Shown piece after piece: positions 1 through 8,385 of a stretch of DNA of 64,000 bases. The position numbers and the translations under genes were made by a program. Below the pieces are notes generated by a model, which saw only the letters and a list, made by a program, of their open reading frames with translations, was not told the origin of the DNA and ran no database searches. Each line of letters opens with the position of its first letter. Within the stretch, counting starts at the first letter, position 1. Source of the stretch: Thermococcus sp. CX2. GTDB lineage: Archaea > Methanobacteriota_B > Thermococci > Thermococcales > Thermococcaceae. The stretch covers positions 620,001-684,000 of the forward strand of contig NZ_SNUQ01000001.1 of assembly GCF_012027555.1 (NCBI RefSeq). Direction: 5' to 3'.

Positions 1-3000
1 AGGCCTTGAGGATGTTGAGGTAGGCATTCCTGACGTACGGAAGTGCTGCGACGGCGAGGCTCTCCCTCATCGGGTTCATGTACTTCTTGCCCTCCTCGTA
101 GTAGCTGTCGGCGAGCTCCTTGTAGTACATGGCCTCCTGGAGGGTCTCGTTGTCGACGCCAAGCTCAACTGCCTTCTGGTAGAGTGGGTCGAACTTCTGG
201 TCGTACCTCCAGTAGAGCATGTACCAGACGTAGTTCCAGGTGCTGACTATGTAGCGGGCGGTCTTGTACTCGATGGTAACTGTAACCGGGGAGGCATACT
301 GGACCTCGATTACTAGGTATATTGCGTTGTTACCCATAGTGGTGTAATAGCTGAGGACGTGGTCACCGCTGACTGTGACGTACTGGGTATCAATTGGGAG
401 AGTGACGATGAGATAGGCAGTGTATCCACTTGGACCATCTGCGATTATCGTCATTGTCGTAGTCTCTACACTCACATCCGTTATGGTCCCACTGCCAATC
501 GCGATAAATGGCTCGAGATCAGTTGAGCTGAGGACTTCGCCTGGAGCAATGTCCACAACATTGTATGTCAGCGTCTTTGATAGTGGCACATATCCTTCTC
601 TCTCGATGGTGACTTCAATGTCGTGCTTGCCAATCTCCAGCATATCTGGATCAAGATCGAGCTGGAGCCTGCCTTCTTCGTCAGTGAGGCCGTAGTATTC
701 TCCATTGATGAAGACCGCCGCTCCTGGGACGGCAACTCCCGTCAGGGCGTCCTTGACGATTATAGTCGGGCTCTCCATACCGAGCGTGAGGTCGGTCTTC
801 TCAAGGCCGACTGCGAATGATGAACCTCCGATTCTAACGAACATTGGGACGCTGAAGAACTCAACTACACCGTCCTCCATGTACGGCTCGTTGAGAAGGA
901 ACCCAACGAGGCCTATGTTGACACCTGGATAGACCTCTTCATTGGCGTTAAGCACGAGGGTTATGTTCGATATATCTCCTGGGGCAAGGTAGATGCTGTC
1001 GTCGTAGCTTCCAAGGTAGCCGTCCCTAAGGGCGTACTTCGTGAGCATGAAGTTAGTTTCGCCGCTTGGAACACTCCATCCATAGACGCTGATTGTGTAA
1101 ACTCCAGGAGTCGGGTCTTCGATGTCAATGGCCTCGTTGGAAGTTGGAGATTCACTTGAGTACACCTCGCCATCTGGGGTTATCACATAAAGGTCAAGGT
1201 CAGCCTCGGGGTCTCCTGGGTTGCCTATCTCAACGTGGAACTGCAGGGTGCCGTTCGGCACAGTGTACTGCTCAACGTACCATGCCCGATCACCAACGTT
1301 CCTGATGCTGGAGTTGTATGGACCAACACCGATGGTGAGGACAGTGGCGTTTATTGCAGCGTAGAGGTTTTCGATAGTGTAGTTGAATATTACAAGTCCT
1401 TCATTGTATGGAACTAACGGAACGTAGTCTCCAGACTTCACACCGTAGAGGGTGACGTTGAAGTCAATCTCAGCCTGCTGCGGGCTCGCGAATACGTCCC
1501 AAACCCAGGAGTTGAAGTAGTCATTGGAGGAGTATATCTCCCAGATTCCTCCGGAGGGATACTCTATATATCTCCTGTCCCTTGGGCCTCCCATGTCCCA
1601 GTAGTAAGTACAGTTGTCGCTGCTCGGCATGTCTGGACCAACGGTTCCAATGAACATGTAGTACATTCCATCGGGGTCGTAAACAAAGCTGGCCACATCC
1701 ACACCGGTTCTCTGGTAGACCTCAATGTCAATCAGCTGGGCATCACTCGGCACGTTGAAGAGGAGCCTCCTCTCGTTGGCGATTCCTTCCTCTCCGGGGC
1801 TTACGGTGAGGGCCTCGCTGATTCTGTAGCCATTGTCAGCGGTGAACTCGTAGGGAACGACGATGGTAATCGGGGCCCTCATGTCGATTATCTTTGTAGT
1901 CGGGTCGTCGCCGATTATCATGGCCTCGTGGACTCCTGGGGCAAGGGTCTCATTGAAGTAGTACGGCGTCGTGAAGAACAATGTAGTTATGTCATTAGCA
2001 GGGACTACAATAGAAGTCTTGGCTACTCCGTCCAAGAGCTGGGTGAGGTTGTCGTTCATGGATATATACGGCGCAAGCTCTCCCTCAACGCTCAGGTCGA
2101 TGGTTATGTTGCTGTCACTGGGGTTGTAGATGGTAATGAAGCCTATTGGCTCATCGTACCTAGCAACCATAGCTAGGGTGTAATCAGTAATGGAGTATTG
2201 GGCTGAAACGTTGTAGTACCAGTCGATTGGGAACCACATAAACGGATAGCCATACGGGGTAGTTTCATCTTGGTACTCCTCCCTCGCGACGCTGTTCCTG
2301 GCGTAGTAACCGGAGTATACGAGTGGTGACTCCTCAACGGTGTCAAAGGTACTAAGAACCTCCCATGCACCTGTGACGTTGAGGAAGCCAGCTCCCTGAT
2401 CGATGACGCTCTGATTCAACGGCACGGCTCCCCTGACGAGGGCATCCTCGAGCATGTCAGGGGTCGGCTTTGCCCCGTAGGTCTCCTCGTAGGCGTTTAT
2501 GAGGAGCGCGAGGGCACCACCTACATGTGGTGCTGCCATGGAGGTTCCGCTCATGTACTGGTAGGGAACGTCGTTTATGTAGTAGAGTTCCACCAATGGC
2601 ATGGCGGACATTACATTGGCACCAGGTGCAAGTATTGTCGGCTTGAACTGACCGACCTCGTTAGGACCCCTTGAGCTGAAGGTGGTGACAACGGCATAGT
2701 CAGTAATTTGGTCAACTGGGAAGCCCTCAACAGAGACATTGCACTCGGAGGCTATGTACTGGTACTCTGGAGTATAAATGACATTCTCGTTGAGCCACTC
2801 CATCCTGAGCTTCTCAAGGGCAGCACCTACGGAAATGGCGTTAAAGGCAACACTCGGGTCACCAACACTGTTTATTCCCGGACCCTCGTTTCCAGCAGAT
2901 ATCGAGAACGGTATGTCGAACTGGTCGGCAACCCAGTTGAGGACTATGTCATCGGGCTGGTCACCGACTTGGAACAGAGGCTGTCCTCCAATGCTCATGC

Positions 3001-4357
3001 TGACGACGTCGGCCTCATCCCCGGTGTTTGGAATGCCATCGGGTCCAAGGGCCGCAGTGACGAAAGCGTCAATGAGGTAGCTGGTGAGTATTATTCCCAA
3101 GAAGTCGGTACCGACCTTAATTACCATGAGCTGAGCGCCGGGGGCCATTCCCTTAATCCAGCCGTTGGCGGCTATGGTTCCTGCGACGTGGGTACCATGG
3201 TCACCCATGTCATAGCCGAGTATCACCCAGTTTCCGTTTGGATCAAGCTCTGAAACAACGAAGTCCTTCTTGATTCCGAGGGTCTCGTTCCAGACCCAGG
3301 CGCCTACATTGTCAGGACCTGGGTTAACCCTGTAGAGGGTGAGGGGCTTCTCGTCGGCGAAGCTTCCGTCGTTGTCGGTGTCGATGTAGACGAGGTTGTA
3401 TTCGCCGGCGGTCTCGTTGTCGACCACGAGGATAGCTCCAGCCCAGGGATCATAGTGGAAACCATCGTAGGGGTCCATATACGGATTGTTGTAGAAGTCA
3501 CCGTCAAGCTCAACGCCCCACTCTTCAACGTGACCGATGTGGTAGACGCCGCTCTTCGACGAAGCATCGTTTGGAAGCTCGAAAGTCATGCCCATATAAA
3601 CAACGGTTCCGTTAGTGGCCTCAACCTCGGTGGAAGTGTCAAACCATCCCGAGGCAGGCTTGTCGGGTATCCCGAAGTAGTAGCTCAGCAGCCAAGTGTC
3701 AGTTACGTCGATGTAGTCCTTAATCTTGGGTTTTCCGTCGGTGGTCCAGAGGAGGTCCGGGTGACCTGGATCAACACCCGTGTCTATAACGGCAACAGTA
3801 ACGTTTCTTCCATCAAAGCCGAGCTGCCACATCTGCTTAGCGTATGTGCTCTCAACGCTAACGTTGGCGAGTCCCTGTGCCTCTTCTATAGTGAGAGTAA
3901 CATTGCCAAAGAAGAAGTTTGGTTTAAGGTCGTCATCTTCAGGTTTTGGCGGCTCAATTTTGTATATCTGATCAAGCCAAACCCTATCTATAACCTTGCT
4001 CTTGTAGAGAAGGCCCATGTCATTGACATCAACGGCAACCGCTACGAGACGGAGGTAATCAAAAGTCTTACCAATAATAAAACCCTCTCTAGCCAAATCT
4101 TCGGCAGTATAGCCATCTTTAAGGTGAACTACTAAGGGCACTACGTCCCATCCTTTAGCTTTGGCCTGGACAAAAGCCTCTATAACTGACTTTGGAACGT
4201 ATGGGCCGTCCTGGACAACATTTACCTCAGTGTGCTCAACGGGCATTTCTGATGTTACCGTGCCTAGTGTAGCCACTGGAACGGATATTGCCGCTGGTAC
4301 CACCGATAGTAGCATCACTACCACGACTAAAAGGCTCAAGGCCTTTTTATTCATCAT
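1..4357 (-). CDS. Secreted pyrolysin-like subtilase (S8 family), C-terminus cut by window edge
   Basis: Extracellular serine endopeptidase of the subtilisin/pyrolysin type. The frame reads open from ATG at 4357 to base 1, giving at least 1452 residues without a stop. An N-terminal signal peptide (MMNKKALSLLVVVVMLLS) is followed by a propeptide region to about residue 150. The catalytic triad is visible: Asp192 in VAVIDTG, His387 in DHGTHVAGT and Ser606 in SGTSMAAPHVGGA. About 195 residues separate Asp and His, so a large insert lies inside the catalytic domain, as in pyrolysin. The C-terminal half has beta-sandwich character, including a PPC-like stretch near residues 1050-1120, and the far end (about 1390-1450) is helical. 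About twenty Asn-X-Ser/Thr sequons are visible. The start has GGAGGTG at 4360-4366 and a TATA box upstream. The neighbouring oligosaccharyltransferase could glycosylate it, but that is inference. Confidence 0.93.
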   Translation of the reverse strand, partial: MMNKKALSLLVVVVMLLSVVPAAISVPVATLGTVTSEMPVEHTEVNVVQDGPYVPKSVIEAFVQAKAKGWDVVPLVVHLKDGYTAEDLAREGFIIGKTFDYLRLVAVAVDVNDMGLLYKSKVIDRVWLDQIYKIEPPKPEDDDLKPNFFFGNVTLTIEEAQGLANVSVESTYAKQMWQLGFDGRNVTVAVIDTGVDPGHPDLLWTTDGKPKIKDYIDVTDTWLLSYYFGIPDKPASGWFDTSTEVEATNGTVVYMGMTFELPNDASSKSGVYHIGHVEEWGVELDGDFYNNPYMDPYDGFHYDPWAGAILVVDNETAGEYNLVYIDTDNDGSFADEKPLTLYRVNPGPDNVGAWVWNETLGIKKDFVVSELDPNGNWVILGYDMGDHGTHVAGTIAANGWIKGMAPGAQLMVIKVGTDFLGIILTSYLIDAFVTAALGPDGIPNTGDEADVVSMSIGGQPLFQVGDQPDDIVLNWVADQFDIPFSISAGNEGPGINSVGDPSVAFNAISVGAALEKLRMEWLNENVIYTPEYQYIASECNVSVEGFPVDQITDYAVVTTFSSRGPNEVGQFKPTILAPGANVMSAMPLVELYYINDVPYQYMSGTSMAAPHVGGALALLINAYEETYGAKPTPDMLEDALVRGAVPLNQSVIDQGAGFLNVTGAWEVLSTFDTVEESPLVYSGYYARNSVAREEYQDETTPYGYPFMWFPIDWYYNVSAQYSITDYTLAMVARYDEPIGFITIYNPSDSNITIDLSVEGELAPYISMNDNLTQLLDGVAKTSIVVPANDITTLFFTTPYYFNETLAPGVHEAMIIGDDPTTKIIDMRAPITIVVPYEFTADNGYRISEALTVSPGEEGIANERRLLFNVPSDAQLIDIEVYQRTGVDVASFVYDPDGMYYMFIGTVGPDMPSSDNCTYYWDMGGPRDRRYIEYPSGGIWEIYSSNDYFNSWVWDVFASPQQAEIDFNVTLYGVKSGDYVPLVPYNEGLVIFNYTIENLYAAINATVLTIGVGPYNSSIRNVGDRAWYVEQYTVPNGTLQFHVEIGNPGDPEADLDLYVITPDGEVYSSESPTSNEAIDIEDPTPGVYTISVYGWSVPSGETNFMLTKYALRDGYLGSYDDSIYLAPGDISNITLVLNANEEVYPGVNIGLVGFLLNEPYMEDGVVEFFSVPMFVRIGGSSFAVGLEKTDLTLGMESPTIIVKDALTGVAVPGAAVFINGEYYGLTDEEGRLQLDLDPDMLEIGKHDIEVTIEREGYVPLSKTLTYNVVDIAPGEVLSSTDLEPFIAIGSGTITDVSVETTTMTIIADGPSGYTAYLIVTLPIDTQYVTVSGDHVLSYYTTMGNNAIYLVIEVQYASPVTVTIEYKTARYIVSTWNYVWYMLYWRYDQKFDPLYQKAVELGVDNETLQEAMYYKELADSYYEEGKKYMNPMRESLAVAALPYVRNAYLNILKA

Positions 4358-4402
4358 GACACCTCCCAATCGTAATGTTCATCTATACTGTGAAGGTCAC
4401 AC

Positions 4403-4412
4403 AGATATAAAG
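4403..4412 (-). promoter_or_regulatory. TATA box of the subtilase gene
   Basis: On the minus strand the sequence reads CTTTATATCT, preceded by a purine-rich BRE-like CGAAA. The expected transcription start, about 25 bases downstream, leaves a leader of roughly 20-25 nt ending in the ribosome-binding site at 4360-4366. The rest of the gap up to 4590 shows no other recognisable element. Confidence 0.6.
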
Positions 4413-4590
4413 ATTTCGTTCTACGGAGTAACCACAAAGCCTCTACTAACCATGAAACACCAATAGTGACCCTTTTTGGGCATTAAACTCTCGTTTATCA
4501 CTCCATTAAAACTGAAAGTGAATCTAGTACAGAGTGATGTGACGCCCATACGTTCCTCAGAAACCACCTTAACTCAGATAAGAACAACAA

Positions 4591-5628
4591 TCACTCCTCC
4601 AGAAACAGCAGTGCCCCCAGAAGGAATATCAGCAGGAAAGCGTCGATTCCAGGATCGAGGGCATATACCATAATGGCAAGCACAAATGCAAAACTTTTTG
4701 TGTTTTTCTCACTCTCCCTCAGAAGGAAACCTAACAAAAAAGCCTCCAGAAGTCCAAAAAATCCAAAATCGGCAATTGCCTGTCCGAAAAAGAAGTACGT
4801 GTAGTTGCCGCTCGCCCCAAAGAGCCCGGCAATCATATGCCTCGGATTGTTGCTGAATAGCAGATTCCCATGGAAGATGCCAGTCGGAAGGGAAAGACGA
4901 ACCAAGTTATGAAACACTAAGAAAGTAAAACCAATCCTAATCAGAATTGCTTCGATGCTACCGCTGAGCCATATCACCAAAAGGCCTAAGAGGAGACCAC
5001 CCCCTAGGGTTTTGGTATCAACTCTGAAAATCCCACGAGAGTACAGGTCAAAGACGTAGGCGAGGTACATCAGCACTATAAGGGAGCGGAACGTTCCGAG
5101 GAAGAAGATGAAGGTAAAGATCAGGAATAGTAGAGTCTTCACTTTGGTGCTGGTGTCTGTGTACACAATGCTGAGGGCCCCCAAAAGCGCAGAAAAGACA
5201 AGCGGTCCAACCAGCTCATACCTCAGGTGTTTCTCAAATAGAGGAACACCCACGGCCAGATAAAGACCAACCGGGATAAGAAGGGCAATAACCAAAGCAT
5301 GAACTGCAAATCTGTTGTACACATTGATACGGAGACAGTAAGCCACAATGAGCAGGGCGGCCAACAGCGGGCCGAGGGGATATTCAAGGAATGAGAGCAC
5401 GAATATTCCCAGAGCGTAGAACCAAGGATTTACCTTGAATCTGGTTGAATAACCGAGGGCAAATACTGCAAAGAACGCCAGAGCATAAACCACGCCTAAC
5501 AGTAGCATCGAGGGAGAAAGGCCCCTAGCATAAATCAGCCCCCTCAGCTCGCTGTCAAAGTAGTTAGAATACAATGAAAGGAACAGGTAGCTGAAAAACG
5601 CGAGGCTAAAAATTTTTAACCCCCTCAC
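4591..5628 (-). CDS. Polytopic membrane protein, possible polysaccharide polymerase-like
   Basis: Unrecognised integral membrane protein of 345 residues, nearly all hydrophobic, with about ten predicted membrane segments separated by short basic or acidic loops. The start is GTG at 5628, with a weak GGTGGT a few bases upstream. It is transcribed divergently from the STT3-like gene, only 57 bp away. The pattern of many helices with a glycine- and phenylalanine-rich C-terminal part (FGASGNYTYFFFGQAIADFG) is reminiscent of Wzy/oligosaccharide repeat-unit polymerases, but no diagnostic motif is visible. The glycosylation context is the main support for that guess. It ends about 230 bp downstream of the subtilase start on the same strand. 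Confidence 0.8.
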   Translation of the reverse strand: MRGLKIFSLAFFSYLFLSLYSNYFDSELRGLIYARGLSPSMLLLGVVYALAFFAVFALGYSTRFKVNPWFYALGIFVLSFLEYPLGPLLAALLIVAYCLRINVYNRFAVHALVIALLIPVGLYLAVGVPLFEKHLRYELVGPLVFSALLGALSIVYTDTSTKVKTLLFLIFTFIFFLGTFRSLIVLMYLAYVFDLYSRGIFRVDTKTLGGGLLLGLLVIWLSGSIEAILIRIGFTFLVFHNLVRLSLPTGIFHGNLLFSNNPRHMIAGLFGASGNYTYFFFGQAIADFGFFGLLEAFLLGFLLRESEKNTKSFAFVLAIMVYALDPGIDAFLLIFLLGALLFLEE

Positions 5629-5685
5629 TTTACCACCAACTAATGTTAAAGCGGGAGTTTAAAAGATTTAAGGGGTGCAGGTGGG

Positions 5686-8151
5686 ATGAAAATCCGAACT
5701 GAGAAGCTTTATCTTTCCATGATTCTCATCGCGTCCTTCATCGTGAGATTGATACCCCACAGAACCCTTCTGTTGGCCACATACGACGAGTATCTCCACA
5801 GAGATATAACGATAAGACTTGCCAGCCAAGGTTTGAGTGCCATCTCAAAGGATATACCCTCCCTCTTAGGTCTGAGGGCATACAGCTATCCCCCGCTGTT
5901 CCACATAATCGGAGCTGCCCTTTACAGACTCTTCCCTTCGGACTATGTGTTTTTCATGCTGCCCCCGATTTACGGCACCATAGCGGTGTTTGGCTTTTAC
6001 CTCGCCTTTAAGGAGCTCATGGAGGACGAAAAGCGTGCCCTCCTGGCTACTTCATTGCTCGCCTTCGCCCCGAACTTCATATACAGAACTGGCCTCTACA
6101 TCCCCGAGAACCTCGGACTGGCAATGTTCTCCTTCAGCCTGCTGTTACTGATAAAGTTCCTGAAGACCAGGCGTCTCAAGTATCTGATAGTCCTCGGCGT
6201 TCTGCTTGGGGTGTACATGCTCACTCACAGGGGATGGGTCTTCTTCCTTATGGCCGCGTCAGTAATCATTCTCTCATACATCTGGCCGATAATAAAGAAG
6301 AACCTGCACTACTTCATCGCGCTGCTCATCCTGGCGTACATAGCGTACCTCAAGATTGATTTTATCAACTCCCTCGTGGCAGACTTCTTCCTTAGGCTCC
6401 AGAAGACGGAAGTCAGCTTCTTAGGCTACTTCAAGTGGATAGGGGTCATACAGCTAGTCTTCGGCGCCCTCGGGACAAAGTACTACCTTGAGAGAGACCC
6501 GATAAGAAGGGGCTTCGCCCTCTGGGCCTGGGCCTTCATGTTCGCGGGGGGAATATCCTTCAGGTTCAGGGATCCCTACGCCACCATTCCACTCGCGGCG
6601 ATGTCGGCGGAGTTCCTAATCGACGAGGTCTTCCCAAGGGTTGGCCCGCTGTTAAGAAACGCACTCAGCGATATCAGAGGCATTGGCTCAAAGTGGGTAA
6701 AGAACGTTTCCACCAAGAAGGGCCTCGCAACCGCGGTTATTGCACTGATGCTCTTTGTGCCCCTCGCCCAGGGAGCGTACAGCGCTTTCAGATACATCAA
6801 CCCGCCGACCGTTAGCGACAAGGAGGCCTACCAGTGGATAATCGACAACACTCCCGAGGACGCCACGATACTCGTCTGGTGGGACATGGGATACCTCATC
6901 ATCGGAAACACCCACAGGAAGGACGTCGTCATCTGGAAGAAGGTGTATCAGGGCTTCTTCGGAGAGGCACCAACCGCGATGGAGGCGAGCCAGGCATACA
7001 ACGACCACGTGGTGATGTTCAGTTCCAACCAGAGGGAGCGCGTCTATTTCCTCATGAAGAAATACAACGTGAGCTACATATTCGTGGATAAGACGAGACT
7101 GAGCTACGGCCTCATAAAATACGGTCTCATGGAGTACGCACCCTACGATACCCACTTCAAGCTCGAGTTCTGCAACGGCAACGCCCAGATATACCTCTTC
7201 ATTCCGGAACCAACGCTTCAGCCAGTAGACATGTTCCCGCTAAACTACACTGGAACCTATGAGCCTCTCGTAAGCTTCCTGGAGAAGTTCTGGACCGGCT
7301 ACAACTACGCCGACTTCGATGACCGCTACAAGGCCTACTTCAACCTCAACGGCTGGATGGTGGAGCTTTACAGCAGGCTCTATGAGAAGACGGGAGATGA
7401 GGCATTCAAGGAACGCACCGACTGGCTCCTCAAATGGCTTTCGTACAAACAGATGGACAACGGAGCCTTCCCGTGGGGGGTTCCACCAAACGACTTCACG
7501 CTTTACACTTCGTACACCCTTGAACCGCTGAAGAACTTCACCTTTGAGGGCAAGGAGAAGTCCTTAGACCTGCTCAAGAGCAGGGAAAAAGAAGACTACT
7601 TCATGACAACGCCAACAGACGAGAAAGGGGGCCTTGTAACTAACGCCATGATGTTACCAGTTTACAAAGAGCTTGGAATACTCAACGAGACCACCGAAAA
7701 GAACATCCTCAGAGAAATCCTGAACGAGCAGAGGGGGGACGGTAACTGGAACGGTAATTTAGGAACAACGATAGCGATAGCATCGAGCCTCGCCCGCTAC
7801 TACCAGCTGACTGGAAACGAGACAGTTTTAGAAGCCGTCAAGAAAGCCGCCGAATGGCTGAAAGACCAGCAGGATGAGACCGGAAAGCTCAAAGCGGAGA
7901 AGTTCGACTACGCATATTCCCGCGCCACCTATGCCCAGATGGTTTATATATACCACGTCGCTGGACTAACAGAGGAAGAGGAGATCACACTTAAATTCAT
8001 CTTTGACACCTTCAACCCCAACAGGGAAGTCCACCCGCTGGACACAGTCATAACCATATACCGCTACTTCGGCTATGCATACGGACCCGACAAAGCAATT
8101 GAGATGCTAAACAATCTGCTCAGGCTTCACCCAATGGTGAAGTTTGAGTAA
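5686..8151 (+). CDS. STT3/AglB-type oligosaccharyltransferase with C-terminal alpha-toroid-like domain
   Basis: Membrane glycosyltransferase of the GT66 (STT3/AglB) type, 821 residues. This family transfers a lipid-linked glycan to Asn in N-X-S/T sequons on the outer face of the membrane. Visible evidence: an acidic first-loop motif YDEYLHRD at 33-40, about eleven to thirteen membrane helices to about residue 365, then the signature WWDMGY at 398-403 (canonical WWDYG with Tyr replaced by Met). After the usual soluble domain, the last 280 or so residues are helical and repetitive, with DNGAFPWG and GDGNWNGNLG motifs. These resemble alpha/alpha-toroid (terpenoid-cyclase or polysaccharide-lyase-like) repeats, not the usual AglB beta-rich tail. 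ATG at 5686 follows GGTGGG. The gene is divergent from the membrane protein upstream. It could be a specialised paralogue and not the main OST. Confidence 0.88.
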   Translation: MKIRTEKLYLSMILIASFIVRLIPHRTLLLATYDEYLHRDITIRLASQGLSAISKDIPSLLGLRAYSYPPLFHIIGAALYRLFPSDYVFFMLPPIYGTIAVFGFYLAFKELMEDEKRALLATSLLAFAPNFIYRTGLYIPENLGLAMFSFSLLLLIKFLKTRRLKYLIVLGVLLGVYMLTHRGWVFFLMAASVIILSYIWPIIKKNLHYFIALLILAYIAYLKIDFINSLVADFFLRLQKTEVSFLGYFKWIGVIQLVFGALGTKYYLERDPIRRGFALWAWAFMFAGGISFRFRDPYATIPLAAMSAEFLIDEVFPRVGPLLRNALSDIRGIGSKWVKNVSTKKGLATAVIALMLFVPLAQGAYSAFRYINPPTVSDKEAYQWIIDNTPEDATILVWWDMGYLIIGNTHRKDVVIWKKVYQGFFGEAPTAMEASQAYNDHVVMFSSNQRERVYFLMKKYNVSYIFVDKTRLSYGLIKYGLMEYAPYDTHFKLEFCNGNAQIYLFIPEPTLQPVDMFPLNYTGTYEPLVSFLEKFWTGYNYADFDDRYKAYFNLNGWMVELYSRLYEKTGDEAFKERTDWLLKWLSYKQMDNGAFPWGVPPNDFTLYTSYTLEPLKNFTFEGKEKSLDLLKSREKEDYFMTTPTDEKGGLVTNAMMLPVYKELGILNETTEKNILREILNEQRGDGNWNGNLGTTIAIASSLARYYQLTGNETVLEAVKKAAEWLKDQQDETGKLKAEKFDYAYSRATYAQMVYIYHVAGLTEEEEITLKFIFDTFNPNREVHPLDTVITIYRYFGYAYGPDKAIEMLNNLLRLHPMVKFE

Positions 8152-8161
8152 CCTTTTTATT
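8152..8161 (+). terminator. T-rich terminator after the STT3-like gene
   Basis: The sequence CCTTTTTATT follows the stop codon directly. Short T-runs of this type act as intrinsic terminators in Thermococcales. No hairpin is evident. Confidence 0.4.
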
Positions 8162-8315
8162 CCAATTTTGGTACCGTGACACCAATGGAGTCCCATAAAA
8201 TGATGAACATTGGTGAACAGCATAAAGAAGAATTAGGCTAGCCTTATTCCACCAATGAGCACATTTGGCGTTTTTATCATTTCTGTACTCCAGCGAACAT
8301 CCTTGGATAGTTAAT

Positions 8316-8327
8316 TTTAAATATAAA
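8316..8327 (+). promoter_or_regulatory. TATA box of ppsA
   Basis: TTTAAATATAAA lies 59 bp before the ppsA start codon. The predicted start of transcription is near 8347, at the inverted repeat in the leader. A TATCAC half-site at 8336-8341 resembles half of the Thermococcales glycolytic motif, but the second half does not match. Confidence 0.6.
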
Positions 8328-8342
8328 CTCTCGATATATCAC

Positions 8343-8361
8343 CCGCAGTAAGCAACTGCGG
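8343..8361 (+). promoter_or_regulatory. Perfect inverted repeat at the ppsA transcription start/leader
   Basis: CCGCAGT, AAGCA, ACTGCGG: 7-bp perfect arms with a 5-nt spacer, located between the TATA box and the ribosome-binding site of ppsA. It could be an operator overlapping the transcription start or a small hairpin in the mRNA leader. Confidence 0.5.
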
Positions 8362-8385
8362 TAAACCACTTTGGAGGGGATTTGG

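Noticed and set aside
8190-8235. C-box-like ATGATGA in the gap before ppsA
   Set aside because: No CTGA D box or terminal stem within a suitable distance.
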